Below are positions 40,301 to 50,113 of a DNA stretch of 64,000 nucleotides, piece after piece. The notes under the pieces were generated by a model. It did no database searches. It was not told the origin of the DNA and was given only the letters and a program-made list of their open reading frames with translations. Location of the stretch: the NCBI GenBank assembly GCA_900323505.1, contig OOIN01000004.1, positions 992,001-1,056,000 on the forward strand, read 5' to 3'. Each line of letters begins with the position of its first letter. Position 1 is the first letter of the stretch. Source of the DNA: Ustilago trichophora. Taxonomy: Eukaryota; Basidiomycota; Ustilaginomycetes; Ustilaginales; Ustilaginaceae. The translations under genes and the position numbers were made by a program.

Positions 40301-41236
40301 GCTCTGTTTGCGTTTCTGTAGCTCCTCATCGGTATCCTTGATGGTTGTCATGGTTGCTTGCAGCGCTTCCATGTTTTCCTTGTGAAGTTTCTCCTTTTCT
40401 TCAAGCGTCTCAGCTCGGCTGACAATCTCTCGGAAGCGCGTGGCTTCATCGTAGAACTTGGAGTTCTGAACGGTTTTGACACGGATCTCTTCATTGAGAT
40501 CCTCGAGCTTGGCTTCCTTCTGGGCAAGATCAGCTTGGAGATGTGTGAGCTTGGTTTTGATGGTATCTGCGCGATCTTTATCCACCTTTAGACCTTCGAG
40601 GGCGGCCTTGTCGACCTTGAGCTGGTTCGTTCGGTCTTTTCGGAGCGATTTGATGTTGTCGAGAGCCTTGGTATAGCGAGTCGCTTCAAAGATGTCGTCA
40701 AACTTCTTCTTCAAGCTTGCCGGCTCTGACAAAGGCCAGTTGCTGTCCTCTTGATGGCAGAAGATGACGTTCTCGAGAATGGACTTGGAGACGCCAAGCA
40801 GGCGAGGAATCTCTTCGTCGAGCTCGGAGCACTTTGTGGAAAGCGTGCCTCGCTTACCAACCTTGGCATCATCATCAGCAATCTGAAGTAGACCTTCGAG
40901 GGTCTTCATGGTGAGACCGCCGCCCTTTTTGCGCGAGACCTGCAGGTTGCGTACGCAGTTCATGCGCACCTTGTTGGCCGCATAGAATCGGAGTCGGACC
41001 TGCGCCTTGACTTCATTGGAGGTGGCCATCTGTGGATCATGGACAAAGGCACCGCCTTTGGTATTGGGTGGCAAGTCACCTGTGGTTGCATATTTGAGAC
41101 ATTCGATGATGGTGGTCTTGCCGCTGCCGTTATAGCCTACAATGACGGTGAGAGGGTGGAAGAATTGGATGATGTTAATGGACTTGTCATCGAACGAGCG
41201 CACGCCACGAATGGCAAGCTTGTCCAAGGAAGCCAT
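37307..41236 (-). CDS. RAD50: DNA double-strand break repair protein RAD50
   Basis: ATPase and tether of the Mre11-Rad50-Nbs1 complex, acting in break sensing, end processing and telomere upkeep. Single exon, 1309 residues, near yeast Rad50 (1312). The N-terminal Walker A is at about 34-42 ([13 protein letters not shown]), preceded by [11 protein letters not shown]. A Q-loop-like segment ([16 protein letters not shown]) follows. Two very long coiled coils flank the zinc hook CFAC at 687-690 (GHCFACNRG). Near the C-terminus are the ABC signature ([20 protein letters not shown]) and Walker B ([17 protein letters not shown]) at about 1225. All functional motifs are intact. It is divergent from the palmitoyltransferase gene. 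Confidence 0.96.
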   Translation of the reverse strand: [1309 protein letters not shown]

Positions 41237-41886
41237 CGTCAGCGAGGGAGTGGTGGGCCGACTTGATGCAGTACAATTGCGTGGCGATGATGCTGTCGGC
41301 GAGTCGAAGCGTCAGATGACGGGGCTGGCTTAGTGGATCGTTGCTGCTGGCGCCTCAGCGCCTCTTTTCGGGTGTCGGCGTGATCCGTTTTCGATCCCAG
41401 TGGATGGTGACGAGATGTAATGCCAGTGAAAGGGACGAGATGTGTGATGTCGTGCTGAGCTGAAAAGCTTTGGAAGAAGTGTGCATGGCAAGGAAGGAGC
41501 CGATACGGATGCTGAGTCGAGCGCCAAAAAAAGTGGAGACCAACACTTTGAGAGTGTGCATACTGTGCAGTATGCAAGCCAGGGTCTGCTCTTACGAATT
41601 CCACGCGTCTGCGGCGTTTTGAAAAGGGGCGGTGCGCCCATCATCATCATCATCGGCTGTCACCCGAATTCCGGCACTTGACATCGCTCGACTTCAATCA
41701 TCCTCGGCCCTTCCGACCACATCACATCTCCCACTCTATCACGGCTTGACACGGTTGCACTTGGCTCGAGCCCCTTCCTCAGCAGCTTTTCCTAGTCTAA
41801 CAGGCTTCGGAACGATCCCGTGCTGCTGGCTGACAGAAGCAGGTCGGCAGTGCCGAGAACTCAACCCTCGCCCCGCCGCTGTCAAG
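41237..41886. promoter_or_regulatory. Divergent promoter region RAD50/PFA3
   Basis: A 650-bp region between divergent start codons. The palmitoyltransferase frame stays open upstream to about 41632 but without an ATG, so it is treated as leader. No other gene or repeat of note. Confidence 0.45.
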
Positions 41887-43551
41887 ATGGTCTTCACCTG
41901 CGACCCCAAAGACCCGCGAGCACCGCCCTCTCTCAAATGGATATGTCGCAACCTTCGCTGGGTGCCCTTTGTCTTTATTCTTGGCCTGATTCTCTTTGCC
42001 TATCTCACAGTCACCGTCTCCCTTGCGCTGCGCTATCACCTTGCTAGCAAAGGCGAATGGATATCGGCCCTTTTCGAGCTGCTCGTCTCCACAGCGTTAG
42101 CGGGTGGAGCGACGTGGAGCTTCATCGTTGCAGTGTTCAAAGATCCTGGTTCTCCGGTGGGCCGTTCGGGAGATCGAGAGAGCTGGGGCACTACGACGGG
42201 TAGCACTCTTCGGCCGGGGAGCGAGTACGAGATGGATGCCGAGGGGAACGAGGAAGCGCAGTCACTTATGCGTGGTCACCAACGACCCGGTCACCACGAT
42301 GATGACGAGCAGGAAGCCCAAGGAGATACTCGAGCGCCCTTGTTCAGCGTCCCTATCCCTGGTCAGCCGCAATACCCAGCTCGTTCAGGTCGACAACAAC
42401 TTGCCGATCTACAACGCCTACCCTCGCACACAACCACTTCTTCTTCATCGCCTACCCAACTCCGCTCCAACATCTGGGTCAAGTCCAGCGGTGAATCACG
42501 ATGGTGTGCCAAGTGCGATGCGCCCAAACCGGATCGAACGCATCACTGTTCCACCTGCAACCGCTGTGTCCTTCGTATGGACCATCACTGCCCTTGGCTT
42601 GCCAATCGGTGTGTCGGTCTGCGAAATCACAAAGCGTTCTTCCTGTTCATCAGCTACACTGCGCTATTCTGCGTCTATTGCTGTCAGGAGACCGCTCGAG
42701 CACTGTTGAGATACGTAGAGTACGAGAACAATGGGTTCGAGACGAGCCCAATTAGCTGGGCGATAGTGCTGTTCTTGGGCTTCATCTTCGGCGCTAGTCT
42801 GGTACCCTTTGCCGGATATCATGCTTGGTTGATATGCAAGAATCGGACAACGATCGAAAGCATGGAAGGGTCAGGAAGGATCAGGCTGCGGGTGAAGAGG
42901 GATGAGGCGCGGCCGAGGGTCGAGGATCGGCTCAGGGGCATTGTTCGAAATTCTTTGGAAGCACAGCGATCGGAACGCAATAACGACAGCCACAGAGAAG
43001 GTCCAAGAGGTAGGAGTGGGGCAGGAACATGGCGTTCAGACGAGCATCTTACACGAGACGAACGACGCGCCTTGAAAAAGGCCAGTAAACTCAACGTATA
43101 CGATGTCGGCGCGGCCAGCAATTGGCGTCTCATCATGGGTAACGTTTGGTACCTCTGCTTCTTTCCCATTGGTGAACCGCAGTCGGACGGGTTCAGCTTC
43201 TTGGTCAAGACACAGACTATGAAGCAGTTGGAGGAAATCACTGCTTCCATCCGCGTGCGCGATGAGCAACGGTCTCGTCAACACGAGGGAGATTTGAGAA
43301 GACATGATCAAGATGATGCCAACGACGATGAGGACGATGATGATGATGATGATGATGATTCGGTCTATGACCCGTCCAAACCGGCAACACGCTTCGGCTA
43401 CCCCGAAGTACAAGCACCTGAGGAAGGGCCAAGAGATACAGGGTTGAATAGGAAACCAGGTCAGAGGTTCCAAGGCGCACACGGCGAGATGGAATGGGGT
43501 GATGCTCCCAAAAAGACTTTTGTGCTGTTTGGAGTCGATGACGATGAATGA
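41887..43551 (+). CDS. PFA3: DHHC palmitoyltransferase (PFA3-like)
   Basis: Membrane S-acyltransferase; Pfa3 acts at the vacuole on Vac8. Single exon, 554 residues. Two membrane segments near the N-terminus ([20 protein letters not shown] and [16 protein letters not shown]) are followed by a Ser/Thr/acidic loop. The Cys-rich DHHC domain is at about 200-250: [20 protein letters not shown], then [18 protein letters not shown], with DHHC at 232-235 and Cys235 as the expected acylated nucleophile. Two more membrane segments follow ([16 protein letters not shown] and [20 protein letters not shown]). The tail contains a downstream [10 protein letters not shown] motif and a run of Asp. The DHHC family is clear; PFA3 rather than another Pfa protein is inferred. 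Confidence 0.85.
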   Translation: MVFTCDPKDPRAPPSLKWICRNLRWVPFVFILGLILFAYLTVTVSLALRYHLASKGEWISALFELLVSTALAGGATWSFIVAVFKDPGSPVGRSGDRESWGTTTGSTLRPGSEYEMDAEGNEEAQSLMRGHQRPGHHDDDEQEAQGDTRAPLFSVPIPGQPQYPARSGRQQLADLQRLPSHTTTSSSSPTQLRSNIWVKSSGESRWCAKCDAPKPDRTHHCSTCNRCVLRMDHHCPWLANRCVGLRNHKAFFLFISYTALFCVYCCQETARALLRYVEYENNGFETSPISWAIVLFLGFIFGASLVPFAGYHAWLICKNRTTIESMEGSGRIRLRVKRDEARPRVEDRLRGIVRNSLEAQRSERNNDSHREGPRGRSGAGTWRSDEHLTRDERRALKKASKLNVYDVGAASNWRLIMGNVWYLCFFPIGEPQSDGFSFLVKTQTMKQLEEITASIRVRDEQRSRQHEGDLRRHDQDDANDDEDDDDDDDDDSVYDPSKPATRFGYPEVQAPEEGPRDTGLNRKPGQRFQGAHGEMEWGDAPKKTFVLFGVDDDE

Positions 43552-43690
43552 TGTTGTATAGTAGCGAACAGATTCATGGATGATGAATGCCAATTGAAGA
43601 GGCTCAATCTAGAAAAAGCGTAAAGCAAGGGTGCGATGTGTGTGACATGCATCTGCATTGCAAAGGGTTCAACGTTGAAAGAGGCGCAAG

Positions 43691-46687
43691 CTAGTCTTCC
43701 TCGTCTGTTTCTTGATCTGAGGATTCGTCCGAGGTAGCCTCGTCTTCTTCCTCCTGATCTTCCTCTTCATCCTCTTCATCTTCATTCTTACTCTCACCAT
43801 CGCTTCCCTTGTGTCTCTCATCTCTATCTCCATCCCCATCTCCTCCTTGTGTTGCCCTCGACCGCTGCACGTTTCTTAAGCAAGCCCTCATCCTTGCTGC
43901 CCTACCCTTGACTTCGGCCTCCAGCAACCTCTCCACAACCTCCAAATGGGCCTGAATACCATAGGCACTTTCCCAAACTCTAACGCCCGTATCTGCATTT
44001 TCCGACCGCGGGTTGACCAAATTATTAATCACTGCATCCATCGCCACACTTGGCGTTTTCGGCGTTTTGATGCCTACAAGATCGTTTGCGTGATGGATAA
44101 CACGCGGGTAGATAGGGGAATAGGCTAGACCCAGTGGATCAGTGTCAAATCGCGACAATGGTTGACCAAGGAATTGATGCATAGGATAGGCTGATCCTGG
44201 TGCCAAAGTGGTTGGAGAGGGTTCGGTGTGAGGTTCTGCAATGTGCTGGCGGTAGATACTGCGAAGATCCGATTCGAATTGCTTCCAGTCACTCTTCTGA
44301 GCGGGTGTGGGAGGGGAATGCGCTGGGTAGTTTACTCGATCGAGCTTACTCTGAGCCGGCAAAAAGTCGCTAAAAGCCGCCCACTTGCGCTGTGGCTCCA
44401 ACCGGCGCCATTCATGCAAATCAATCTGATTCGACAAGATTAGATTCTCTTCAGCAAAAGAGGCATACGCTTCAATCTGCTCGGAAGTCATGTGTAGCGC
44501 TTCGAGTTCGGTGGGATCGACATCTGTTGCTGCCTCGCATGAGTCCAATCGACGCTTTTTGCGTGCATCGAGCGCGGATAACCAGGGCTCGAGGAGTGGG
44601 GCACATGAGACTCCATCCGTACCCTTGCTATCGGGATGGGTTGTGGCGGAGAGGGTCTCGACACGATCTCGCCCGTCCAGACCATATCGCATCTTGATGA
44701 CAACAAGTAGAGCGGCCATGAGGACGAACTCCTTTGGGACTCGCTGGAGTTGCGCTGCTCCGGGAAGCCGCGTGTGAGCCTCCTTGTCCACTCGCCGGCT
44801 TTGTCGCTGTGCGGAGGGGTTCTGTTTGTGTGCGAGCGTGGGGAGCAGATCCGGTCCAACTCCTTTGCCAACCATGTCAAGCACTTTTTTGGTAGCTACG
44901 TAGAATGTCGGCGGGAGCAGCATTCCTTCGACAAGCCTCGCGAGCTGACCAGACACGTTGACTTCGCCAAAATCGATGCAATAGGTGCGATGCAGCAAAT
45001 CGGCCAGGTTGAGAGTGTGCAGATGAAGAGTGGTGATGGAGGGTACTGTGTCTGTGTCGAGGTGATGGTGGTGGACGTTGTCCTTGTTCAAGAATTTTGT
45101 CAGTGAGAGTGGGAGAGAATGGACGACGTTGAGGTAAGGCAAAGAGTAGGAAGAGATGAGCTTGACAAGGTCACCCCAAAAGACGGGAATCTTGAGCAGA
45201 TGCAGCGAGAGGTAGATGATCGAGATCGTAGTCGGCACAATGGCGAGGTGGAGGATCTCGGCTTGTGCTTTACCGACAGCGTGCTTGGTTGCCCAGGAGG
45301 GTATGCGACGACGACGTCGTTTGCGCTTTTGTTGTCTGACCGATGATTCTGGACGTGAGCTTCCTGCATCAGAGCCATGCTCATCCTCGGACGCTGCTTG
45401 CGACCGTCGCTGCTGCCTTCGCTCTTCGGCGAAGACAGGATCGAGCTCAGCAAGCTCATCCTCTGGATCAGCCAAGGACTCTGGCTCGCTGGAACGTTCA
45501 GATCGAGACCGCTTGTGTTGTTCATCCTGACCGACAATCCAGTCGATGCAATCCTTTGCCGCTACTGGATCATCCGAGTCCTCCTGTTCGTCTTCTTCCT
45601 GATTCTGTGCTGTCGTATCAGGACGTGCGCCTCCTTTCCGCTGCTTGCGCTCGCAATGATGATGGTAGCCGTTGAAGAGCATCCTGCGTCGATGTTGGCG
45701 AATGTCGCTCTCGGGATCATACGTGGCATGGTTGGGGAAAAGCTCGGCAGCTCGATCCTGTGATAGGGAGTAGCGGGTATGCCAGTCGAATGTCGCCGCG
45801 ATCAGTGGTTCTGGCGGATAGTGACCGACGGGTAGAAGTGATACGAACATCGTCCAAAGATCTCGAGCAACGGCTTCTGTTTCTGGAGGCAACTTGTCAC
45901 CCCAGACTTGCCTCAGCTTGTGAAGTTGAAGCCGAAGAACGAGCTGCAAGCACTGGAGCAGGGCAAAGCGACCTTCGTATGCGCCGTGCAGACCAACACC
46001 CGAGCGCCAAATACTGCGAACACCACGTCTTGAAGCTCTCGCATACGTGTCTGGCTCTGAGTCGATGCCACTTTCCTCTGCAGCTGACGAAGCCGCATAG
46101 CTACGTGCCGAACGGGACGGGCGCTCGAAGAAGCTATCCGCACGAATCGAGTAAGACCTATCGCTCTGCTGCGCCTCGTCCTCACTGTCCGACGCCAGCT
46201 CGTCCACCTCATCCGAGTGTGCAGAATAGCGTGATCTGCTATAGCGCCTAGCCCTTTTGTGAGCTCGAGCACTCTCTTGCTCGAGCTGATCTTCTTCGCT
46301 GTCCTCCGGCTCTACATCGGTTTCTGGCTGGGAGTAATACGGAGTGTGCTGGCTCTTGAGCCGGCGTACCTTGTTGACGGTGACAGTGCGGCGCTTTCTT
46401 GCCACACCATCTCCAAGGAATTCGTCGTCTTCGGCCTGTTCGATACGAAAGTGCTGTTGGACGTGACCGCGCTTGCAGATGAGCTGGCCGGCGCGGAGGC
46501 GCATCTTGCGCGTGCCACATTCTGGACATTGTGGGCGGCGAGAAGATTGAGATGCGTCATTGTGAGGGATCATAGATGAAGAGGGCTGACTGGAGAGAAG
46601 CTCCTCAAAGTCGGAGGACGGGGCAGGGTTGGGCTGAGAGAAGGAGTTGCCGTATCGGCGGCTGTGCTGGGAGTTGTACGGTAACAT
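43691..46687 (-). CDS. RRN7: RNA polymerase I initiation factor RRN7
   Basis: TFIIB-like subunit of the Pol I core factor (Rrn7/TAF1B), needed to start rRNA transcription. Single exon, 998 residues, larger than yeast Rrn7 (514). The zinc ribbon lies near the N-terminus: CPECGTRKMRLRAGQLICKR with Cys54, Cys57, Cys71 and His75, followed by a B-reader-like segment. The cyclin-fold region is at about 230-640, with LLQCLQLVLRLQLHKLRQV and ILHLAIVPTTISIIYLSLHL. Extended acidic and Ser/Arg inserts separate the parts, and the C-terminus is a strongly acidic tail. The 3' end is only 139 bp from the end of PFA3. Confidence 0.82.
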   Translation of the reverse strand: MLPYNSQHSRRYGNSFSQPNPAPSSDFEELLSSQPSSSMIPHNDASQSSRRPQCPECGTRKMRLRAGQLICKRGHVQQHFRIEQAEDDEFLGDGVARKRRTVTVNKVRRLKSQHTPYYSQPETDVEPEDSEEDQLEQESARAHKRARRYSRSRYSAHSDEVDELASDSEDEAQQSDRSYSIRADSFFERPSRSARSYAASSAAEESGIDSEPDTYARASRRGVRSIWRSGVGLHGAYEGRFALLQCLQLVLRLQLHKLRQVWGDKLPPETEAVARDLWTMFVSLLPVGHYPPEPLIAATFDWHTRYSLSQDRAAELFPNHATYDPESDIRQHRRRMLFNGYHHHCERKQRKGGARPDTTAQNQEEDEQEDSDDPVAAKDCIDWIVGQDEQHKRSRSERSSEPESLADPEDELAELDPVFAEERRQQRRSQAASEDEHGSDAGSSRPESSVRQQKRKRRRRRIPSWATKHAVGKAQAEILHLAIVPTTISIIYLSLHLLKIPVFWGDLVKLISSYSLPYLNVVHSLPLSLTKFLNKDNVHHHHLDTDTVPSITTLHLHTLNLADLLHRTYCIDFGEVNVSGQLARLVEGMLLPPTFYVATKKVLDMVGKGVGPDLLPTLAHKQNPSAQRQSRRVDKEAHTRLPGAAQLQRVPKEFVLMAALLVVIKMRYGLDGRDRVETLSATTHPDSKGTDGVSCAPLLEPWLSALDARKKRRLDSCEAATDVDPTELEALHMTSEQIEAYASFAEENLILSNQIDLHEWRRLEPQRKWAAFSDFLPAQSKLDRVNYPAHSPPTPAQKSDWKQFESDLRSIYRQHIAEPHTEPSPTTLAPGSAYPMHQFLGQPLSRFDTDPLGLAYSPIYPRVIHHANDLVGIKTPKTPSVAMDAVINNLVNPRSENADTGVRVWESAYGIQAHLEVVERLLEAEVKGRAARMRACLRNVQRSRATQGGDGDGDRDERHKGSDGESKNEDEEDEEEDQEEEDEATSDESSDQETDEED

Positions 46688-48641
46688 GGTGCTAGAATTG
46701 GCCGGCCGTGCCTGTGGGGCTTGCTATGACATTCCGGTCCAGGCTTGTCTTGCTCTCCGCACCCCGATAGGTGTCGTTGTGGTGAAACCTGATGGTACGT
46801 AGCCGCTTGAAAGCGTTGTTTGCGTGAGTCGGTGAGTATATTATTGATGAAGAGGCCGAAGCAAAACGGAGCGAATGTTTGGCATGACGCTTTTTCATTC
46901 AGGGTCCACTTTTCGTATCTCGGGAGTCGGCAGCCAATCCTTTTTCTCCAAGATGTTTGGAAAACGGGGCGTAACACGTTTGGAAATGAGCCTGGTGTGA
47001 ACGATCTTTTCGAATCTGATTTCTTGAGCGACAGGTGAGACTATCTACTGCAAAGTTAGGCTTCTTCAGAGGTGTTGAGAGACAGACATTGCAAGGGAAA
47101 CAGCAAGCAACGTGAAAAGTCCAGACGTTTCGAGCTCAGCAATCTCGCCTAACTGCAGGACGAAGAAACGCCCTTCACATCCAGTCGCTACCATGCAAGG
47201 AATCAACCACAGTACTCCTCAATCCATTCAATTTTCAATTTTTTTTTTTTTAATTTTTTTTTTTTTCGTCAACCTCAGCGGACGACGAGCCTGCTCCATG
47301 CTCCAAGCACACACGTTCAAAAGGTCATCTTTCGTTCTGCCAGACAGTAGCGCCGAACGATCTGCAAGGTATGCTTCAAGGACAGAGCAGGCAGTGGGCG
47401 ATGTGAGCAGCTGAACGGAATCGGAGGTCCAATTTGGGAAAATAGACAGCGAGCGGGGCTGATGCTGTCTCTCAGCTGCGTTGGCTGCCTGTCCTGGTCT
47501 TGACAAAAGTTGATGCGCATCATGGCTCAAATCTCACCGTCAAGGATCTGCGTTGCGCTGCATCCGCTTTGGAGAGGTCCCCAATCGTCGCTTGGCCATT
47601 GTCGTCCAAATTTCCAAAGAAGCGCTCCAGTAGTTGCTGAACTCTTTAAGGGGAACCTGCGGTGGAAGTGCAAAGACTGCCGCGGATCAACGAATGTGCC
47701 TGAACCTTCTCTTGTGCACCAAGTACGGAAGCCTAAGCTTCGTATTCGAGACAAGGCGCGGGGCAACGCGAGGGCCTGTGTATACGTACGAGCTGCAAAC
47801 TCGCCTCCTCGGCTGGAGAGGGTTGCATGGTTCGCTTTTTCGACCAACGACAAAAGAAGACCTTTTTTTTTTTTGTTCCCGTTTTGGGCAGAGCCAAAAT
47901 GCGCGTCTCACTTGTTTTACAGTACTTGCTCCGCCTGCTTTCAGCGCAAAAAATGAACGAGCGAAAATTCTCCTTTTTCTGTGCGATAATGACTCTCTGT
48001 TTGGGCGCTGCGAAATTTCAGTCTCAGATAGAGAGGTGGCTCTCATGCCCGCCATCGTCAAGGATGCCTACGACAAAAATAAATTAAATAGGAGTTTCCC
48101 CTTCCGTTTCCACGACGATGAACTGGTGAAATTGTGTGGGACTTTGGTTTGGTATTTCTCCTAAAATTGGCGCCTTTTTCCCCACATCACTGCGAAAGGA
48201 TCAGCGTGCGGCTGCAGCACACTCTCAGAGCCATCGACTTTGGAGGCCGCATCCGCACCGCCGCTTCCTGCCACTCTTCCGTGTTTGTGGTGAGGATGTC
48301 AAAGCTTGGCGTGCACATCGCCTGATCTACGCCTCTCCGCTCCGCCTGTATACTAAGTTTGCACTCCCATCCACTCCTCCTTTCCCCTCGTCTCTAAACT
48401 ATCAACGATCGTCTTCTTCTTCACCATCATTCCTCCATCCTAGTCTCTCCATATTCGTCCTCCCTGTTTTCAATTCTCTTCTTTTCGTCGATCACATCAT
48501 CTCCCTCGAAACGCTTCGACTTGATTTTATCTCTTCGTCAACTTCGTACAAAACCCCTTTTTTTGGTAGACGATCTTGCCTTTGCTCGGCTTTCGCACCC
48601 TTGACCAATAACATATCTTCGATTCGCATCTTTGCCTCATC
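46688..48641. promoter_or_regulatory. 2-kb divergent region RRN7 / GPI protein
   Basis: Large intergenic region without a recognisable gene. It contains two T13 runs separated by AA at 47239-47266 and further T runs near 47860. The last 300 bp before the secreted-protein ATG are CT-rich, typical of a strong promoter. Open frames of up to 176 residues here have no family features. Confidence 0.45.
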
Positions 48642-49646
48642 ATGAAGAGCAACATCGCCGCCGTCGTGGCGCTCTCCGCTGCGGCACTCTTTGCTGCCAG
48701 CCCGGCGCAAGCACAGATTCAGTCGCTTGACCTTGGCGGAAGTGGTAGTCGACAAGCCGCACCAGCTTCCTCGGCCGCTGCCTCTGTCGCTACTTCTGTT
48801 GCATCATCCGCAACTCTGGCTTCTTCAGTTTCTGCGCCTACCTCTGCCATCACTGCTGCATCTGGCTCCGATGCACCCGCAACGAGCACCATCGCCTCCG
48901 ACCCCGTCTCTTCCCCCGCCTACGCCGCCGGCACTGTGACTTATATCCCTCCACCCCTCCCTACGTCGGTCTCACACATTGACGTCTCCCTCCTTCCATC
49001 CTCCGTTCCTGCCATCGCCGCAACTCCATCGTCCAACTACACCCTTCCCAACGCCACCGCCACCGGCAGCTTCTCCGCACTCCCCACACTCCAATCCAAG
49101 CCCTACCAGATCGTATTTGCCGACAACTCTGGTCTTCCCATTTACAATTGGAATCTTGCCGCCAACTCCTCCTCCGATCAAGCCAAGACGGCGCTCTGTG
49201 CCTCGCAGATGCAGTTCTGCCAGACCGCAGGGTGCACCGACACGGATGCAAAGCTGACCAACTTTTGCGAGACAAAATACATGGGCACCGCCTGTTCGTG
49301 CAGCAAAGGAGCCAGCAGGTTGGAGCAGTACCAGTGGCCCGTTATGTTGGCCGATTGCCAGGGGAGGAACACCGCATGCCGCGATGCATGTATCAAGCCG
49401 GGGCAGGGTGTCGCCGATCAGAACAAGTGTCTCGCCATTTGCGCCCAGAACTTTGGAAGCACCTGTGGTAAGCCAGGTCAATACGCCGCCAACTATGCCG
49501 TGAGGAAGCAGGGTGACAAGCCCAACTATGTCATTGTTCAAGGTGGAACCGCTCAGAACAGCGCGATGAGGGCAATGGGTGGTGCAACTGCAGCAAGCGT
49601 CGCCATGGTCGCTGCGATCGCGTCGGCATTCATGATTGCCACGTAA
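48642..49646 (+). CDS. Secreted cysteine-rich GPI-type surface protein
   Basis: Single exon, 334 residues. Residues 1-24 are a clear signal peptide ending SPAQA. Residues 25-150 form a Ser/Thr/Ala/Pro-rich stalk likely to be O-mannosylated, with potential N-glycosylation sites (NYT, NAT). The globular part at about 170-290 has about a dozen cysteines in a fungal pattern I associate with the DUF7707 type (CASQMQFCQTAGC, CETKYMGTACSCSKG, CRDACIKPG, then the final GSTCGKPG). The C-terminus is hydrophobic (ATAASVAMVAAIASAFMIAT) after small residues, as in a GPI-anchor signal. Likely a cell-wall or plasma-membrane mannoprotein; function unknown, and the domain name is from memory. Confidence 0.8.
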   Translation: MKSNIAAVVALSAAALFAASPAQAQIQSLDLGGSGSRQAAPASSAAASVATSVASSATLASSVSAPTSAITAASGSDAPATSTIASDPVSSPAYAAGTVTYIPPPLPTSVSHIDVSLLPSSVPAIAATPSSNYTLPNATATGSFSALPTLQSKPYQIVFADNSGLPIYNWNLAANSSSDQAKTALCASQMQFCQTAGCTDTDAKLTNFCETKYMGTACSCSKGASRLEQYQWPVMLADCQGRNTACRDACIKPGQGVADQNKCLAICAQNFGSTCGKPGQYAANYAVRKQGDKPNYVIVQGGTAQNSAMRAMGGATAASVAMVAAIASAFMIAT

Positions 49647-50113
49647 AATGTAGGCGACTGTCAATTTCTCTTTTCCAACCCACCATCATTCCTAAACCCA
49701 ATATGGAATATACCCAACAAGCCACCATCTCGGAATCCATCCTGAACACTGCCTTCTCCTTCTCACGCTCGGGCCCGCAGATTCGGACCTTCCGGCGGGC
49801 CCAGTAAAACATCCACACTCCTTTCAACCTATCTCATCAGCAGTTTCCTTTTGTCTTACCCTTCTCTTCTCTTTTATGGACCCCCTTTTCCTGGATCTTC
49901 TAATATACTTTCTCTTTACTCTCGTTCAACTTTTGTGCTTTTCCGGTTTGGAATATATTACCGGATCCCTCCATCGTTTGTGTTAGCCAGGAAAGGAGAT
50001 GTAAATGAATCATAAGACTGTCAAGTTGAGTTTGGTTTCGTTGTTGTTGCTATGGCGCCTTTTTGTATATTGGTTTTGCAATTGAACTCTACATCTGCTT
50101 ACAATTTTTGACG
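49647..50113. other. Convergent intergenic region GPI protein / AOS1
   Basis: About 470 bp of AT/CT-rich 3' flanks of two converging genes. No gene or repeat seen. Confidence 0.4.

Noticed and set aside
41632..41886. N-terminal extension of the palmitoyltransferase frame
   Set aside because: No ATG in the extension; composition is leader-like.
47634..48164. 176-codon plus-strand frame between RRN7 and the GPI protein
   Set aside because: No domain; phenylalanine runs come from T tracts; likely noncoding.
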